From NCBI GenBank assembly GCA_015698045.1, contig BLAL01000019.1:498501-562500 (forward strand): a stretch of DNA of 64,000 bases. The letters are read 5' to 3'. The notes under the pieces were generated by a model that made no database searches, was not told where the DNA came from, and saw only the letters and a program-made list of their open reading frames with translations. A program made the position numbers and the translations under genes. The DNA comes from Rhizophagus clarus (Eukaryota; Glomeromycota; Glomeromycetes; Glomerales; Glomeraceae). Of this stretch, positions 21,998 through 32,854 are shown in pieces (the stretch's first letter is position 1; each line of letters begins with the position of its first letter).

Positions 21998-23705
21998 TAT
22001 GGTAATTTAAATTTTCATAAATAAATTTGACTTGCCCAGTAACAATGAAACTGTGTTAACTTTATCGTTACTGTAAAACATTGCACAATCGGAGTGAAGT
22101 TTATTGATATAAAATTCTCGTGTATCATTTTTTGTTTTTTTATATTTATTATTAATCTTTTGATAATGTTTTGATTTTTTCATATAAATTGATAAATATA
22201 ATAAATAATTTCAAAAATTAAGCTCTTAGTGATGATGTAACTTAACAAATAAAGGATTCTAGACTAAGAACGTGATAAACTAATATTAAATGAATAATTA
22301 ATTTGTTATATAAAATCGTGTTAATGCAAAAATGTAGAAACCTTATAATAGTAATGATTAGTTCATTTATGTATTTCGAGAATTAAACTAGTTGAAGTAA
22401 TAATGTTGATAAGTGGTTTCGAATGAAGAGACAAAGTATAGGATTTGGAGCTGTAAATAAGCAATTTGGAAAGATTGACTTATTAAAGGAAAATATTATT
22501 ATGATTTATGAAAATAATCAATGGAAAGATACGAAGAAAGCAAATTTCCTTTAGAGATTTACATATAACTCACAATACATCACGGATGAACTTTTAAGAG
22601 AAGTAAGATAATTTCTTTTTTTTGTTTACAATATTAAATTTTTATGGTAAATATTGAACCAATTATTAAAAATTATTTATTTGTGATAGTAATTGTTTGG
22701 ATAATAAATTGTTATCTTATCGCTAAATATCCAAAAATGAATAATTTTATGATGTAATATGATCTGAAGATAGCTTGAAATTCGTTCAATTGGAAATAAA
22801 GTCGCGAGGTTAAAGGCAAGTTTCATAGTCTTAAAATTATTCATAGCAAAGCATTAGTTCATCATGATTTCCATATGATAAATATTAAGTGATTTTTGAG
22901 ACTGAAGGTTTTATTATTACTGAATTAGTTTTATTTTGACCATTTTTCAAAATGATAGCGAAAAAACCTGTAGAATATACTGTACTTAATCAGATGATAA
23001 TTATGGTTTATGGAATTATTGCATATAAAATTTGTATAGGATTGTCTTCTCCTCATAATGAGCACCAATTAAAATTCATCAAGAGTTGAGAATTTTTGAC
23101 ATTATTAATCCAATGTTGGGAAGCAAATCATTTAAAACAACCTAAGACGAATAGTAATAATGGACAAATTTCTGAAATCAATAAATTAATAAAATCCTTC
23201 TTCTTTAAAGGATCAATTATCCATATGAAATATTGGTACTCTACCATTTATAACACATTTTCAAGCAGTAGACTTTTAGATTTTGAACTCTTCCAGAACC
23301 CTAAAATGCTAATACTAATTAATTATTTGGATTTTGCAACAGATTATCCATCATATTATACTAATATTTTATTGAAGTATAATTCGTTATTTTATAGAAT
23401 CTGTAAGAATGGAAACTTGATATTAATTCTATTCAAGGTAATTAATGCAATATTTATTTATTAAATCAGTTATTAATATTAATGTATTAAATAGAAGAAA
23501 TTAATTATCAAAAGGTAAAAATGAAAGTAATCAACATTCACTAATTACTTTTTTTTTAATATTAACTTTTCGATTAGCCAATTAATTATTTTTTTATTAT
23601 ATTTTAAAGAGTAATTATTTTTTAATAATATCATTACTACATATTTTATACAATGGCTGTGATCAAAAATCAATTCAGTTTGTTACATTTACATACCAAT
23701 ATAAT
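21998..23705 (+). repeat. Segmental duplication, copy 1 (partner 45535-47195)
   Basis: Shares about 1.6 kb in the same orientation with 45535-47195, from TAATTTAAATTTTCATAAA through GTTACTGTAAAACATTGCAC to CAATTCAGTTTGTTGCATTT, with many small gaps. It contains a decayed kinase gene. Confidence 0.85.
22415..23460 (+). pseudogene. Decayed protein kinase gene (copy 1)
   Basis: Pieces of a Glomeromycotina kinase are readable in order on the plus strand. ATP-lobe end: IMIYENNQWKDTKKANFL (near 22500), then SQYITDELLRE before GTAAGA (22573-22608). Catalytic loop: IHSKALVHHDFHMINI (about 22840-22890). Subdomain XI: LIQCWEANHLKQPKT (23101-23145). Frames differ between pieces and stops intervene, so it is a pseudogene. 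It belongs to a kinase subfamily with an HHDFH catalytic loop, different from the HRDLHSGN kinases elsewhere in the window. Confidence 0.65.
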
Positions 23706-24533
23706 GTTGCGGGCGAAACTGTTTTGTGATTGACGAAACGTTTCGCCTTTTGAAGTCAAAATCCGAAACTTGACCCAAATCTCCGTAATCCCAAACATTA
23801 TTTTCAAATTACTTAGTGTCCAAAACTTGCCAATCCTAATTTTATGTTTTTACTATATATTTTATTGTCTTAAAAAATTTGATAATTTTTATATATAACA
23901 CATTATTATAAAATTTACATAGAATCAATTATTCCAAATCTATGTCACTTTCGTTTACTATTTCGTTTACTTGCATTTTGAATATCAATATATTCTTTTT
24001 ATACACTATTTCTCGTTATCCTCAATAATTTCATCTAAATTTATTTTAATAAATTCTGCATTTAGGTTTAATAACATCAAATACTCCCCCTGTATTATTA
24101 ATATTCTTCTTCTATGGTTTTAATAAGATCATCATCTAGATTCAAATATGCATCAAACAATAAACCGCCAAAACCTTTTTCTCAACTTCTTGTTCATCCG
24201 AGTATCCGATATACTATTTAAATGGGTAATTTAATTATGTATTGACTATGTGTATACAGTATATGAAAAATTCGGCCCTTTTTGGATTACGGAGTTTTCG
24301 GATTTTACAGTGTCAATACCAATTTTTGGCCAAAATAAAAATTGATAGCGCCTTACTATTCTTCACGTGATTCTATGATAACTTCATTACGCACAATACA
24401 TACTCATGTGTATAACGTGACTCACAATCCATATATATATATTGTGATTAGTCATTAAATGTCTATTTGTTTATTACAATAAATTTCAACTCTTCTAATA
24501 AACTTCGACTCTTCTAATAAACTTTTCATAAAA
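23706..24533. other. No gene; possible remnants of a TIR element
   Basis: ATCTCCGTAATCCCAAA (about 23781-23798) and TTTTTGGATTACGGAG (24279-24294) are inverted copies about 500 bp apart, each near a copy of ATCCGAAA or its inverse, so this may be a short TIR element, but the ends were not fixed. The last 100 bases lead into the F-box gene. Confidence 0.3.
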
Positions 24534-25970
24534 ATGTCTCGACCTAATATAAATATATGTTCTATTCTTATTGAAATTTTTAACATTTTGAGAGATGATA
24601 AAGCTAGTTTATTCAATTTACTACTTGTAAATAAACGTATTAGTGAAATGATAGTACCTATTCTTTGGGACAATCCATTTAAATATTGTAAAACGTACAA
24701 AGTTCAGAAAAGTAATCACTTTATCATACAAACTTATATTAAGTGTTTTAAAGAAGAAGAACGTGATTTAATCTTTAAACAAATAAAAGAAATTGAAATC
24801 ATAAATCCATATGATGAAACATCACCACTTTTATTTGAATATGTTAAATATTTAAATGAATTTAATATTCGTGATTTAAAAAAAGCAGTAATTCTATGGT
24901 TTGAAATTTTTAAAGAGGAAAATGATTTAAAATATTGTGAAAATAATGATTCTGATTTTGAAAAACACATCATTCATTCAATTATGAGACAATGTCGAAT
25001 ATTATATTGTTTGGATTGGAATATATGTCTTGACGATGAAGAATTATTGGAAATCATGCGACCTAAAATTAAGAAATTGAGTAATCTTACATTATATTAT
25101 GATAACAAATTTAATTTCAAAATAGCGAAAAGAAATCTTGAATTTTTTAAAAATCATTGTCAAAAACTTTCTAGTTTAAAATTAGATTCATATCATAATG
25201 AATTTACGAAATATTTAATTTCTTTTGTTGAATCAAACAATGATTTAAATGAATTAATTTTTGATTATAGAAATAGTCATAATAAGGAATTGAAGAATAA
25301 TAAAAAACAAGAAGATGATTTTAATGATCTTATTACAAGTAATTTGGAATTAAGAGCTAATTTTTTAACTAAAGTGGTATTAATTAAATTTAATCTTAGC
25401 AACATACCATTTGATTATATTGAAAATTGTATTAATTTAGAAATATTAGTGTTAAGATATAACAAAGGATTAGAACTTGAAGATAATGATTTATTTACTT
25501 CATTCAATGATCTTAAATATTTAGATTCAAGTTTTAATGAATGGTCATCTAAGGTAGACATATCGATTATAAAAAAAGCAGGAAATAGTCTATCTTCTTT
25601 GACAATTGGAGAAAATAAGCCCAGTCAAACAATTAATGATGATACTTTAAGTGTTTTGGCACAATCTTGTCCAAATATTAATTCATTATCAATTTCTGGG
25701 ATTGCTAAATATGGTTATAATATGGTTTTTTCTTACCTAAAATATTTTAGGTTAGTTACTTTAAAAGTATCTCAAAATAGAAAGAAAGGCACAATTATGT
25801 ATTCTCATGATCTGTTGAATTACATAGAAAATGAAGAATCTTTATCAACATTAGGAATAGGTAAAAATGATGATTATTGGGAATTTTTTTGTTATCGTGA
25901 TAAATTTACGGATATTTTAAAGAAGCACAATGTTAGATTAGAACCATATGTTTATAGACATTATTATTAA
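24534..25970 (+). CDS. F-box / leucine-rich-repeat-like protein, intronless
   Basis: A single 478-codon frame starting with ATG in an AAAAATG context. Residues about 8-55 (SILIEIFNIL, then LFNLLLVNKRISEMIVPILW) fit a divergent F-box, with the typical leading hydrophobic helix, conserved LVN.R and a Trp near the end. Residues about 170-440 are irregular leucine-rich repeats (LSNLTLYY, LSSLKLDS, LEILVLRY, LKYLDSSF, LSSLTIGE, INSLSISG). F-box proteins recruit substrates to an SCF ubiquitin ligase through Skp1, with the LRR part choosing the substrate. This layout is one of the large expanded families in Rhizophagus-like genomes. No introns or breaks. The target is unknown. Confidence 0.8.
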   Translation: MSRPNINICSILIEIFNILRDDKASLFNLLLVNKRISEMIVPILWDNPFKYCKTYKVQKSNHFIIQTYIKCFKEEERDLIFKQIKEIEIINPYDETSPLLFEYVKYLNEFNIRDLKKAVILWFEIFKEENDLKYCENNDSDFEKHIIHSIMRQCRILYCLDWNICLDDEELLEIMRPKIKKLSNLTLYYDNKFNFKIAKRNLEFFKNHCQKLSSLKLDSYHNEFTKYLISFVESNNDLNELIFDYRNSHNKELKNNKKQEDDFNDLITSNLELRANFLTKVVLIKFNLSNIPFDYIENCINLEILVLRYNKGLELEDNDLFTSFNDLKYLDSSFNEWSSKVDISIIKKAGNSLSSLTIGENKPSQTINDDTLSVLAQSCPNINSLSISGIAKYGYNMVFSYLKYFRLVTLKVSQNRKKGTIMYSHDLLNYIENEESLSTLGIGKNDDYWEFFCYRDKFTDILKKHNVRLEPYVYRHYY

Positions 25971-26672
25971 TAATTTTTACGTATGAGAGTTGAGAGTTAT
26001 GAGAGTTGTAAGGGTTATTGTACATGCTTTTAATAGTTGATTAAATAAATATTTTCAAATTGGCGTAAAAATGTATCTTATTGTCTTTTAGAACTCCTAA
26101 ATTGTTACAAAATTTGTCTATTCCTGGTGATCTGCAAATGTAAAATTCAATATGAACTTTGAGTTCAAAATGATTTGATTTTTGTTTCATTGTTTTCATT
26201 TATAGGTTATCAAAAAACCCATAAGTTGAAATTTTGTGTGTAAAACTCTAACTTTCAACTTAAAACTATAAATTAGTTACAAATCATCAGGCACGCTATT
26301 TTACTTAAATAAACAACGGTAAAATTTTAAAATAAACTCATTCCATATATTTATTATTAAAATAATAATTTAATCTATATAAGTTACAAGTTACAGTGGA
26401 CAAAAATCCAACCCTAAGCTTGGCGTTTTTAATAACAAAAAATGGTGGAAATTCAAATTTTTTAATTTTAGTTATTAAGATAATTTTGTACACATCCCGA
26501 TCGGTTGAGTTATCTAATAAAAGAAATTTTGATCAAATTTGGATTCCCCTTTTTCTTGTAATCACTATTATTTGTTATTAAAATGCCAAGTTTCACTGCC
26601 TCCATGGCGTTCTTATAGCTAGTGTTTAAATAATTCAAAATAAGATGCTCTCATTTATAATTCATAAGTGAT
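25971..26672. other. Intergenic between convergent genes
   Basis: 3' flank of the F-box gene and of the first kinase. The part at 26276-26375 is repeated near 9135-9260. The short open frame 26396-26581 is not supported. Confidence 0.4.
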
Positions 26673-28933
26673 TTAAAATCCGTCTAATATAAAAAAAAAA
26701 TGCGCGAATTAGTAAATACTAAATAAAATACTACTAGTATTAAAATTATTTATAATTTTAAAGAATAAACAAACCATTTTGAATTTCCAGTTCATCATGT
26801 TCATCTTTTTGTTTATTGCATTCATTATCATCTGTGAAACAAAAATAAAATACAGTTACTAATTATCTAAAGAATTTCAATAGATAAATAGTTTACCTAC
26901 CATCAACATCAACAGTTCGTGGTTGTTGCATTGTTTCTTTATTAGAGTTATTTTGTATATCAACTATTGTAAAGTAAATTTCAAATTAAATAAATATAAA
27001 GAATTGATTTATACAATAAATAATCTACTCACCATTCTTTGAATTTATTTGTAGTTTTTTAAATACCTTGGATAATTTTTTACTACCAACTAAAAATTAA
27101 ATTATCAATTATGATTATTTGATATTAAGTAAACTGAAATATTAATTTTATGTTAAATACCTTTTATAATATTACTTATTCTTTTACTATTCTTAATACT
27201 TGATTGGCCGAGATCGTTAACTAAAAAAAAAAAAAAAAATATTTAATATATGACTTCGTAAATTCAATACTATCTCAAAAATACTTACTATTATGAGGAA
27301 AGTCGTATAATTTACTACGAAACGCTATTAAAATAAATAGATTTATTTTATATTATTAATTAAATATTTACAATAAGAATGAATTATAAATTTAAATTAC
27401 CTTCCTGTTCTTCTGTTATTATATAAATTAAAAAAAGATTAATGATAATAATAAAAAAGATTAACTAATAAAATAAATATAAACTATACCTTCTGTTGCA
27501 TTTTTTGGTTCAGATAAATTTTCAAATTTATGAATTTTACTTGTAAACATTTTACTGTTTATATTTGAATGGTTTGCTTTTGTATCTAACCTTACTTTTA
27601 TTTGAGGTAATTCATTTGGATTATGTTGATAATATGACTTAATTTCTCTTATATTTATCAAAAGTGTATAAGTGTCAGGTCTTTCTAATGGATTAGCATT
27701 CCAGCATTGTTCCATTAAATTTTTATATTCTAAAGGAGTTTCTGACACTATTTTTGGTCTCATACCATTGACAACATTCATTGCAAGATCATAATCATGT
27801 GCACAATTATTAAATGGCAGTTGTCCAGATGAAATCTCCCACATAAGTAAACCAATACTATAAATATCAGATTTAAAAGTATACTTATTTCCACTAAGTA
27901 CTTCAGGAGCTATGTAAGGAAGATTTCCGTATATGCTTGTCGATGGTCTATCTGCAGGTCCACAAAATCCAAGATCACTAATATACCAATAATCATTAAA
28001 TCGTGAATATAAAATATTCCCAGAATGTAAATCTCTATGAATTGAATTCTCTTTATGAACATAATAAAGTGCGTTAATTATTAAATAAATAATTTTAATT
28101 CTTTCATTCCATGTAAGTCGATAGTTATTTTGTTGTAAATATTCTCTCAAATTTATATCCATTTTCAACATTACAAGCATATAATTTTCATTTGATGGAT
28201 TTTGAGTTAAACCATAACAAGGAACAATTTCCATGTATTTATTGCCTATAGTTAAATGTGATTTAGCCTGTAAAAAATAATTTAAGGTTAAAATTAATTA
28301 TACTTTTAAATTAAATCTTTTAAAATGTTCTAAATCACAAACCTCTTCAAACCAACTTCGAGTTGCACTTTCGACATTTTCTAATTCTTTAAGTACCACA
28401 TTGTAATTTCCAAATTTTATTAATTGTTGCTTCTTAGAATCCCATTCTAAATATCCTCCATTAATCCAAGTTGCTGTATAAATTTCGGAGAATCCGCCTT
28501 TTGTTAGATATTTAATATTTTGTAAATTATTATATGGAATCCATTCAATTATCATATCTGGAACAAGTGACTCAATTTGACATCTTTGTATTAAATTATC
28601 AATATCATTATTTCCGGATGTCCAATTTGAAAAATTTGCTTTTAAATAATTTTGAATACAATATTCACAATATGTTATAGCCAAACATTTTTGATTACAA
28701 AATTCACAAGTTCTTCTTGTCCCTACATTAGAAAGAACTTTATCTCGGTCATTACATTTATTACGTAATCTTATTGCTTCTGTTTTTTCGTCATTTGTAA
28801 GAGTATTGTCAGCAAGGATGGATTGTTTCATAAATTCAATTTGTTTTTGAAGGTTATCATGAATATTATAGTCAATTAATGACCATGCCCTGTTAAGTGC
28901 TGCATAAATTAAATCTCTTCGAATAGTAGACAT
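26673..28933 (-). CDS. Tyrosine-kinase-like protein kinase A, nine exons
   Basis: Minus-strand exons: 28343-28933 (591 nt), 27490-28267 (778), 27401-27412 (12), 27289-27324 (36), 27161-27220 (60), 27033-27089 (57), 26901-26963 (63), 26775-26831 (57), 26673-26683 (11). The sum is 1665 nt, 554 aa, one frame. Start MSTIRRDLIYAALNRAW. Cysteines 76, 79, 83, 89 and 92 form a probable zinc-binding patch. Gly-rich loop LTKGGFSEIY (143-152), Lys182 in VVLKEL, catalytic HRDLHSGN (274-281), DLG (295-297) in place of DFG, APE (317-319), and CWNANPLERP near the C-lobe end. After exon 2 the junctions are all phase 1; the tail reads ..NATEG, EEQE, AFRSKLYDFPHN, .., DGF-stop. It probably phosphorylates Ser/Thr/Tyr in signalling; substrate unknown. 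Intact. Confidence 0.9.
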
Positions 28934-29787
28934 AATATAACAAAAGTTTCAGTTTAAATCAAAAAAAAAAAAATTCTTCTTATCAACTTTGAAAAATATT
29001 GTAAAAGAAAGAAACGAGTATTTTTTACGCCTTAACTCCGGAATAATGTAACTGTATTTAAATTTAGCATGATCTACCGCTGTACTGTATAATGTTGTGA
29101 TTGTAAATCTATATTTAGAGGCGAATTACGTACGTAAAAAAAGTAACACAAAAATTATATTACTACGGCAGATCATGGTTTAATTTCTTTAAAAAAATAA
29201 TTTTTCTCTTTCTTTTTTGAAAAAAAAAATTAGATAAATAAAATAAGAATTTAAGATTATTCTGTGTACAAGTAATAACTTGAATACGATAAGACTAAAA
29301 TTTAGTTCTATAAAATAGTAAATCAGTTTGTTATTGTTGAATAATAAAATTGTAACGATAAATAACATAGTGTATTGATTGTTATTATGTAGTAGCGATT
29401 AAAGAATCACCTTACTAGTAAAATTTATTAATTTCTGTATATTATACTATGTAAAGTTGTGTAATGTCATTTGGTCTTTTTACTAACCAAGATTTTTAAT
29501 TTATGGTCCGCTTGATTATTAAATGATTCTACCATTTATTACACAGCGCATTGCATAAAAAAAATACGTAACAAAAATTTTTTTTTTTAAACGAGGTCTT
29601 TAAACCTTAGATCAAAAATAAAAAAAAAATAAATTGATAATCACTTCACGCTAAAAATTATAAACCGCGGTTGATAATAATATTGTGCTACGGAAACAGA
29701 ATGATTACGACAATTACGGCTTGCCTTTTTTATTGATCTAAATAATAATTTTGATTAATTAAAACTTATTACTAATCATTTCGAAAT
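28934..29787. other. Upstream region of kinase A
   Basis: Non-coding, A/T-run rich. Contains the upstream block shared by the kinase genes (29111-29155). Nothing else is recognised. Confidence 0.4.
29111..29155 (-). promoter_or_regulatory. Conserved upstream block of the kinase genes (copy A)
   Basis: About 180-220 bases before the kinase A start (as read on the plus strand) lies TATTTAGAGGCGAATTACG followed by AAAAAAAGTAACACAAAA. Comparable blocks precede kinases C and D and the exon-1 relic at 51.5 kb. Whether it is a promoter element or just shared descent cannot be told from sequence. Confidence 0.4.
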
Positions 29788-30128
29788 TAGGGATGGCAAC
29801 GGTCACGGTTATTAACCGGTCATGACCGGCCATGACCGTGACTTCTGACCGGCCGTTTAACCGACCAGTTAACTGACCATTTAACTAACCTCATTTATTT
29901 AACATTTTATTTAATCAAAAAAAAAAAAAAAGTTAAATAATGACAAAAAATACTATCTAATATTTTTTTCTTGATAAAAATAATCAAATGAATGATCAGT
30001 TAGACGGTCGGTTAAACGGTCGGTTAAACGTTCAGCAAAACGGTCAGCCAAAACGGTCGGTCGGTCAAAAGTCTTTAACCGATTATGACTGACCGATGTC
30101 CGACCGTGACCGACCGTTGCCATCCCTA
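29788..30128. mobile_element. hAT-like MITE, 341 bp, with 8-bp target duplication
   Basis: Ends TAGGGATGGCAACGG at 29788-29802 and its perfect inverse at 30114-30128. Flanks TTCGAAAT (29780-29787) and TTCGAGAT (30129-30136) are an 8-bp duplication with one change. The interior is built of ACCGGTCATGACCGG and GGTCGGTTAAACGGTC motifs (CCG/CGG-rich in an AT-rich setting). Short TAGGG-type TIRs with an 8-bp duplication are hAT hallmarks. Non-autonomous. Confidence 0.85.
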
Positions 30129-30136
30129 TTCGAGAT

Positions 30137-30577
30137 TAACAATTAAATTAAGAATGGGAACAATTCATTACACAACAAGTCAACAACTAATCATGTGGCG
30201 CAACTGCTTGGCTGAACTTTTTTTTTATTAATAAACATTCCTTTTTCATTTAAATAAATAATTATTAATGATGATAAGTTTTAATGACATTTTTTCCCAC
30301 CATTTAAATAATTGGATGATATAACGTTGAAGAATTAATTCAGAGTGACCTTATTATTAAAACAATTTCTAAAAGTATATAGTTAATTGTCAATGAGTAT
30401 TGTAAGTTAAACGTCCGTCAAACTCAAATAAGTCGGCTGATTACATGACTATTTTATAAATTTATAATTTAATAATTGAACATTAAAATAGAATAATAAT
30501 CTAAACTACGAATTAAGGGATTTACTGCTCTCAGAATTTGAATTATTCAAAATAACATGAATAATTTATAAAGTAAT
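30137..30577. other. Intergenic between MITE and kinase B 3' end
   Basis: No gene. Low-complexity AT-rich sequence. Confidence 0.4.
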
Positions 30578-32854
30578 TTAAAATCCATCTAAAAAGTTAA
30601 ATAAATAAGATCTTTAGATAATTAATAAAAATTACTATCATTATATTATTCATAACTTAGAAAAATAACAAACCATCAGGTATTTCCAATTCTTCCTGTT
30701 CTTCTGAATGTAGATTTGGATTATTATATATTTCATCATCTAAAAATAAAAAAAAAATAAACAAATAAATTCATATTATTTGATAAAATGATTTAATAAA
30801 TAAATAATTAACCTACCAGTAACATTAACAGCCTTCAGGTGTTTTCTATTATAGTTATTTTGAATATCAACTATTTTAAATATAATTAAGTTAATAAACA
30901 TTATACTTAATAATAAAGTAAATATAAATTAGAATTGATTGAAAAAAATATTTTACTTACTACTTTTTGAACTTTTCCATAATTTTTTAAATTTTTTAAA
31001 TATCTTGGATAATTTGCGACTAATACCTAAATTAAGATATTAATTAACTATTTATTAATATAACCTAATAAAAATATTATCTTAATATATACCTTTAATA
31101 ATTTGTTTATTCTGATTCATTGGTCGATTAAAATCATCAACTAAAATAAAAATGATTGTTTTATATTTTATTATTTAAAATTTAAAGTAATCTTGAATTA
31201 CTTACTATTATTAGGAATATGAAAGTCATATGATTTACTATGAAATGCTATAAAAAATATATATATTTAATTTATTTTTTTGATAAACACATTTCAGTAA
31301 AAATAAGTAAATAGTTTAATTTATATCACCTTCTTGCTCTTCTATTATAATTCAAAATAAAAAAATAATATTAATTAATAATAAAATTAAATGGTTAACA
31401 ATAATATTAGTAAATTATACCTTCTGTTGCATTTTTTGGTTCAGGTAAATTTTCAAATTTATGAATTTTACTTGTAAACATTTTACTGTTTATATAATTT
31501 GTTTCTATATTTATTCTTGTTTTTGATTTAAGTAATTCATTTGAATTATTTTGATAATATGATTTAATTTCTCCTATTTCTTTCCAAAGTGTATTAACAT
31601 CAGGTCTTTTTAAAGGATTAGCATCCCAACATTGTACCATTAAGTTTTTATACTTTAAAGGAATTTCTGATATAATTTTTGGTCTCATACCATTGATAAT
31701 ATTTATTGCAAGATTATAATCATGTTCATGGTTAATAAATGGTGGTTGTCCAGATGAAATTTCCCACATAAGCATAGCAATACTATAAATGTCAGATTTA
31801 AAAGTATAACCTTTTCCATTAATAACTTCAGGAGCTATATAAGGAAGATTTCCATATATACTTGTTGACGGTTTGTCTGCAGGTCCACAAAATCCAAGAT
31901 CACTAATAACCCAAGAATCATTAAATTTTGAATATAATATATTTCCAGAATGTAAATCTCTATGAACTGAATTCTCTTTATGAATGTGATAAAGTGCATT
32001 AGTTATTAAGAAAGTGATTTTGGTTTTCTCTTTCCATGTTAATTGACTATAATTTTTTTGTAAATATTCTCTTAAATTTGTATCTGCTTTTCCCATTACA
32101 AGCATATAATTTCCATCTGATGGATTTTGTGTCAAACCATAACAAGGAACAATTTCCGAATACTTATTACTTATAGTTAAATGTGATTTAGCCTACAAAA
32201 AAATTATTTAAAATTTATTAATTAGTATTTTAAGTTTTCATAAAATATTTTTAGATTACTAACCTCTTCAAACCAACTTTGACTTGCACTTTCAACATTA
32301 TCTAATCTTTTAAGTATTACATTTTGTTTTCCAAATCTTATTAATCGTTTTTTTTGAAAATCCCATTCATAATAATATCCATTAATCCAAACTGCTATAT
32401 AAATTTCAGAAAAACCTCCTCTTGTTAAATAATTAATATTTTCTAAATCATTATATGGAATCCATTCAATTATTTTATCTGGTATGAGCGTTTCAGCTTG
32501 ACATTTTTGTATTAAATCATCAATATCATTATTACCGGATGTCCAATTTGAAAAATTTGATATTAAATAATTTTGAACACAATATTCACAATATAATGTA
32601 GCAAAACATTTTTTATTACAAATTTCACAAATTCTTTTTGTTCCTTCATTATAAAGAATTTTAGCCTTATCATAATTTTTACTATTTATTTTTATTGCTT
32701 CGGATTTTTCATAACTTATGAGAGAATTATCAGCAAGAATAGTTTGTTTTATAAATTCATATTGTTTATGAAAATCATTATGAATATTATAATCAATTGA
32801 TGACCATGCTCTATTAAGTGATAGTCGAATTATCTCATTTCGAATAGTAGACAT
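30578..32854 (-). CDS. Tyrosine-kinase-like protein kinase B, nine exons
   Basis: Exons on the minus strand: 32264-32854 (591), 31421-32192 (772), 31330-31341 (12), 31206-31247 (42), 31093-31140 (48), 30961-31026 (66), 30817-30870 (54), 30674-30739 (66), 30578-30588 (11). The sum is 1662 nt, 553 aa in frame. Same plan as its tandem neighbour A 1.6 kb away: cysteine patch CEICNKKC..CEYC, Gly-rich loop LTRGGFSEIY, HRDLHSGN, DLG, APE, CWDANPLKRP. The tail has the 12-nt EEQE microexon, AFHSKSYDFHIPNN, a basic exon KLSKIFKKFKKLWKSSK, and YNNPNLHSEEQEELEIPD before DGF-stop. Internal exons keep phase 1. The pair A/B in the same orientation points to local duplication; divergence is clear at amino-acid level, so it is not recent. 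Intact. Confidence 0.9.

Noticed and set aside
28298-28342. Reading kinase exon 1 on to the stop as a separate 211-aa protein (same in B, C)
   Set aside because: The extra 14 or so residues differ between paralogues and follow an exact GAAGAG/GT splice site; spliced lengths are 591 nt in every copy.
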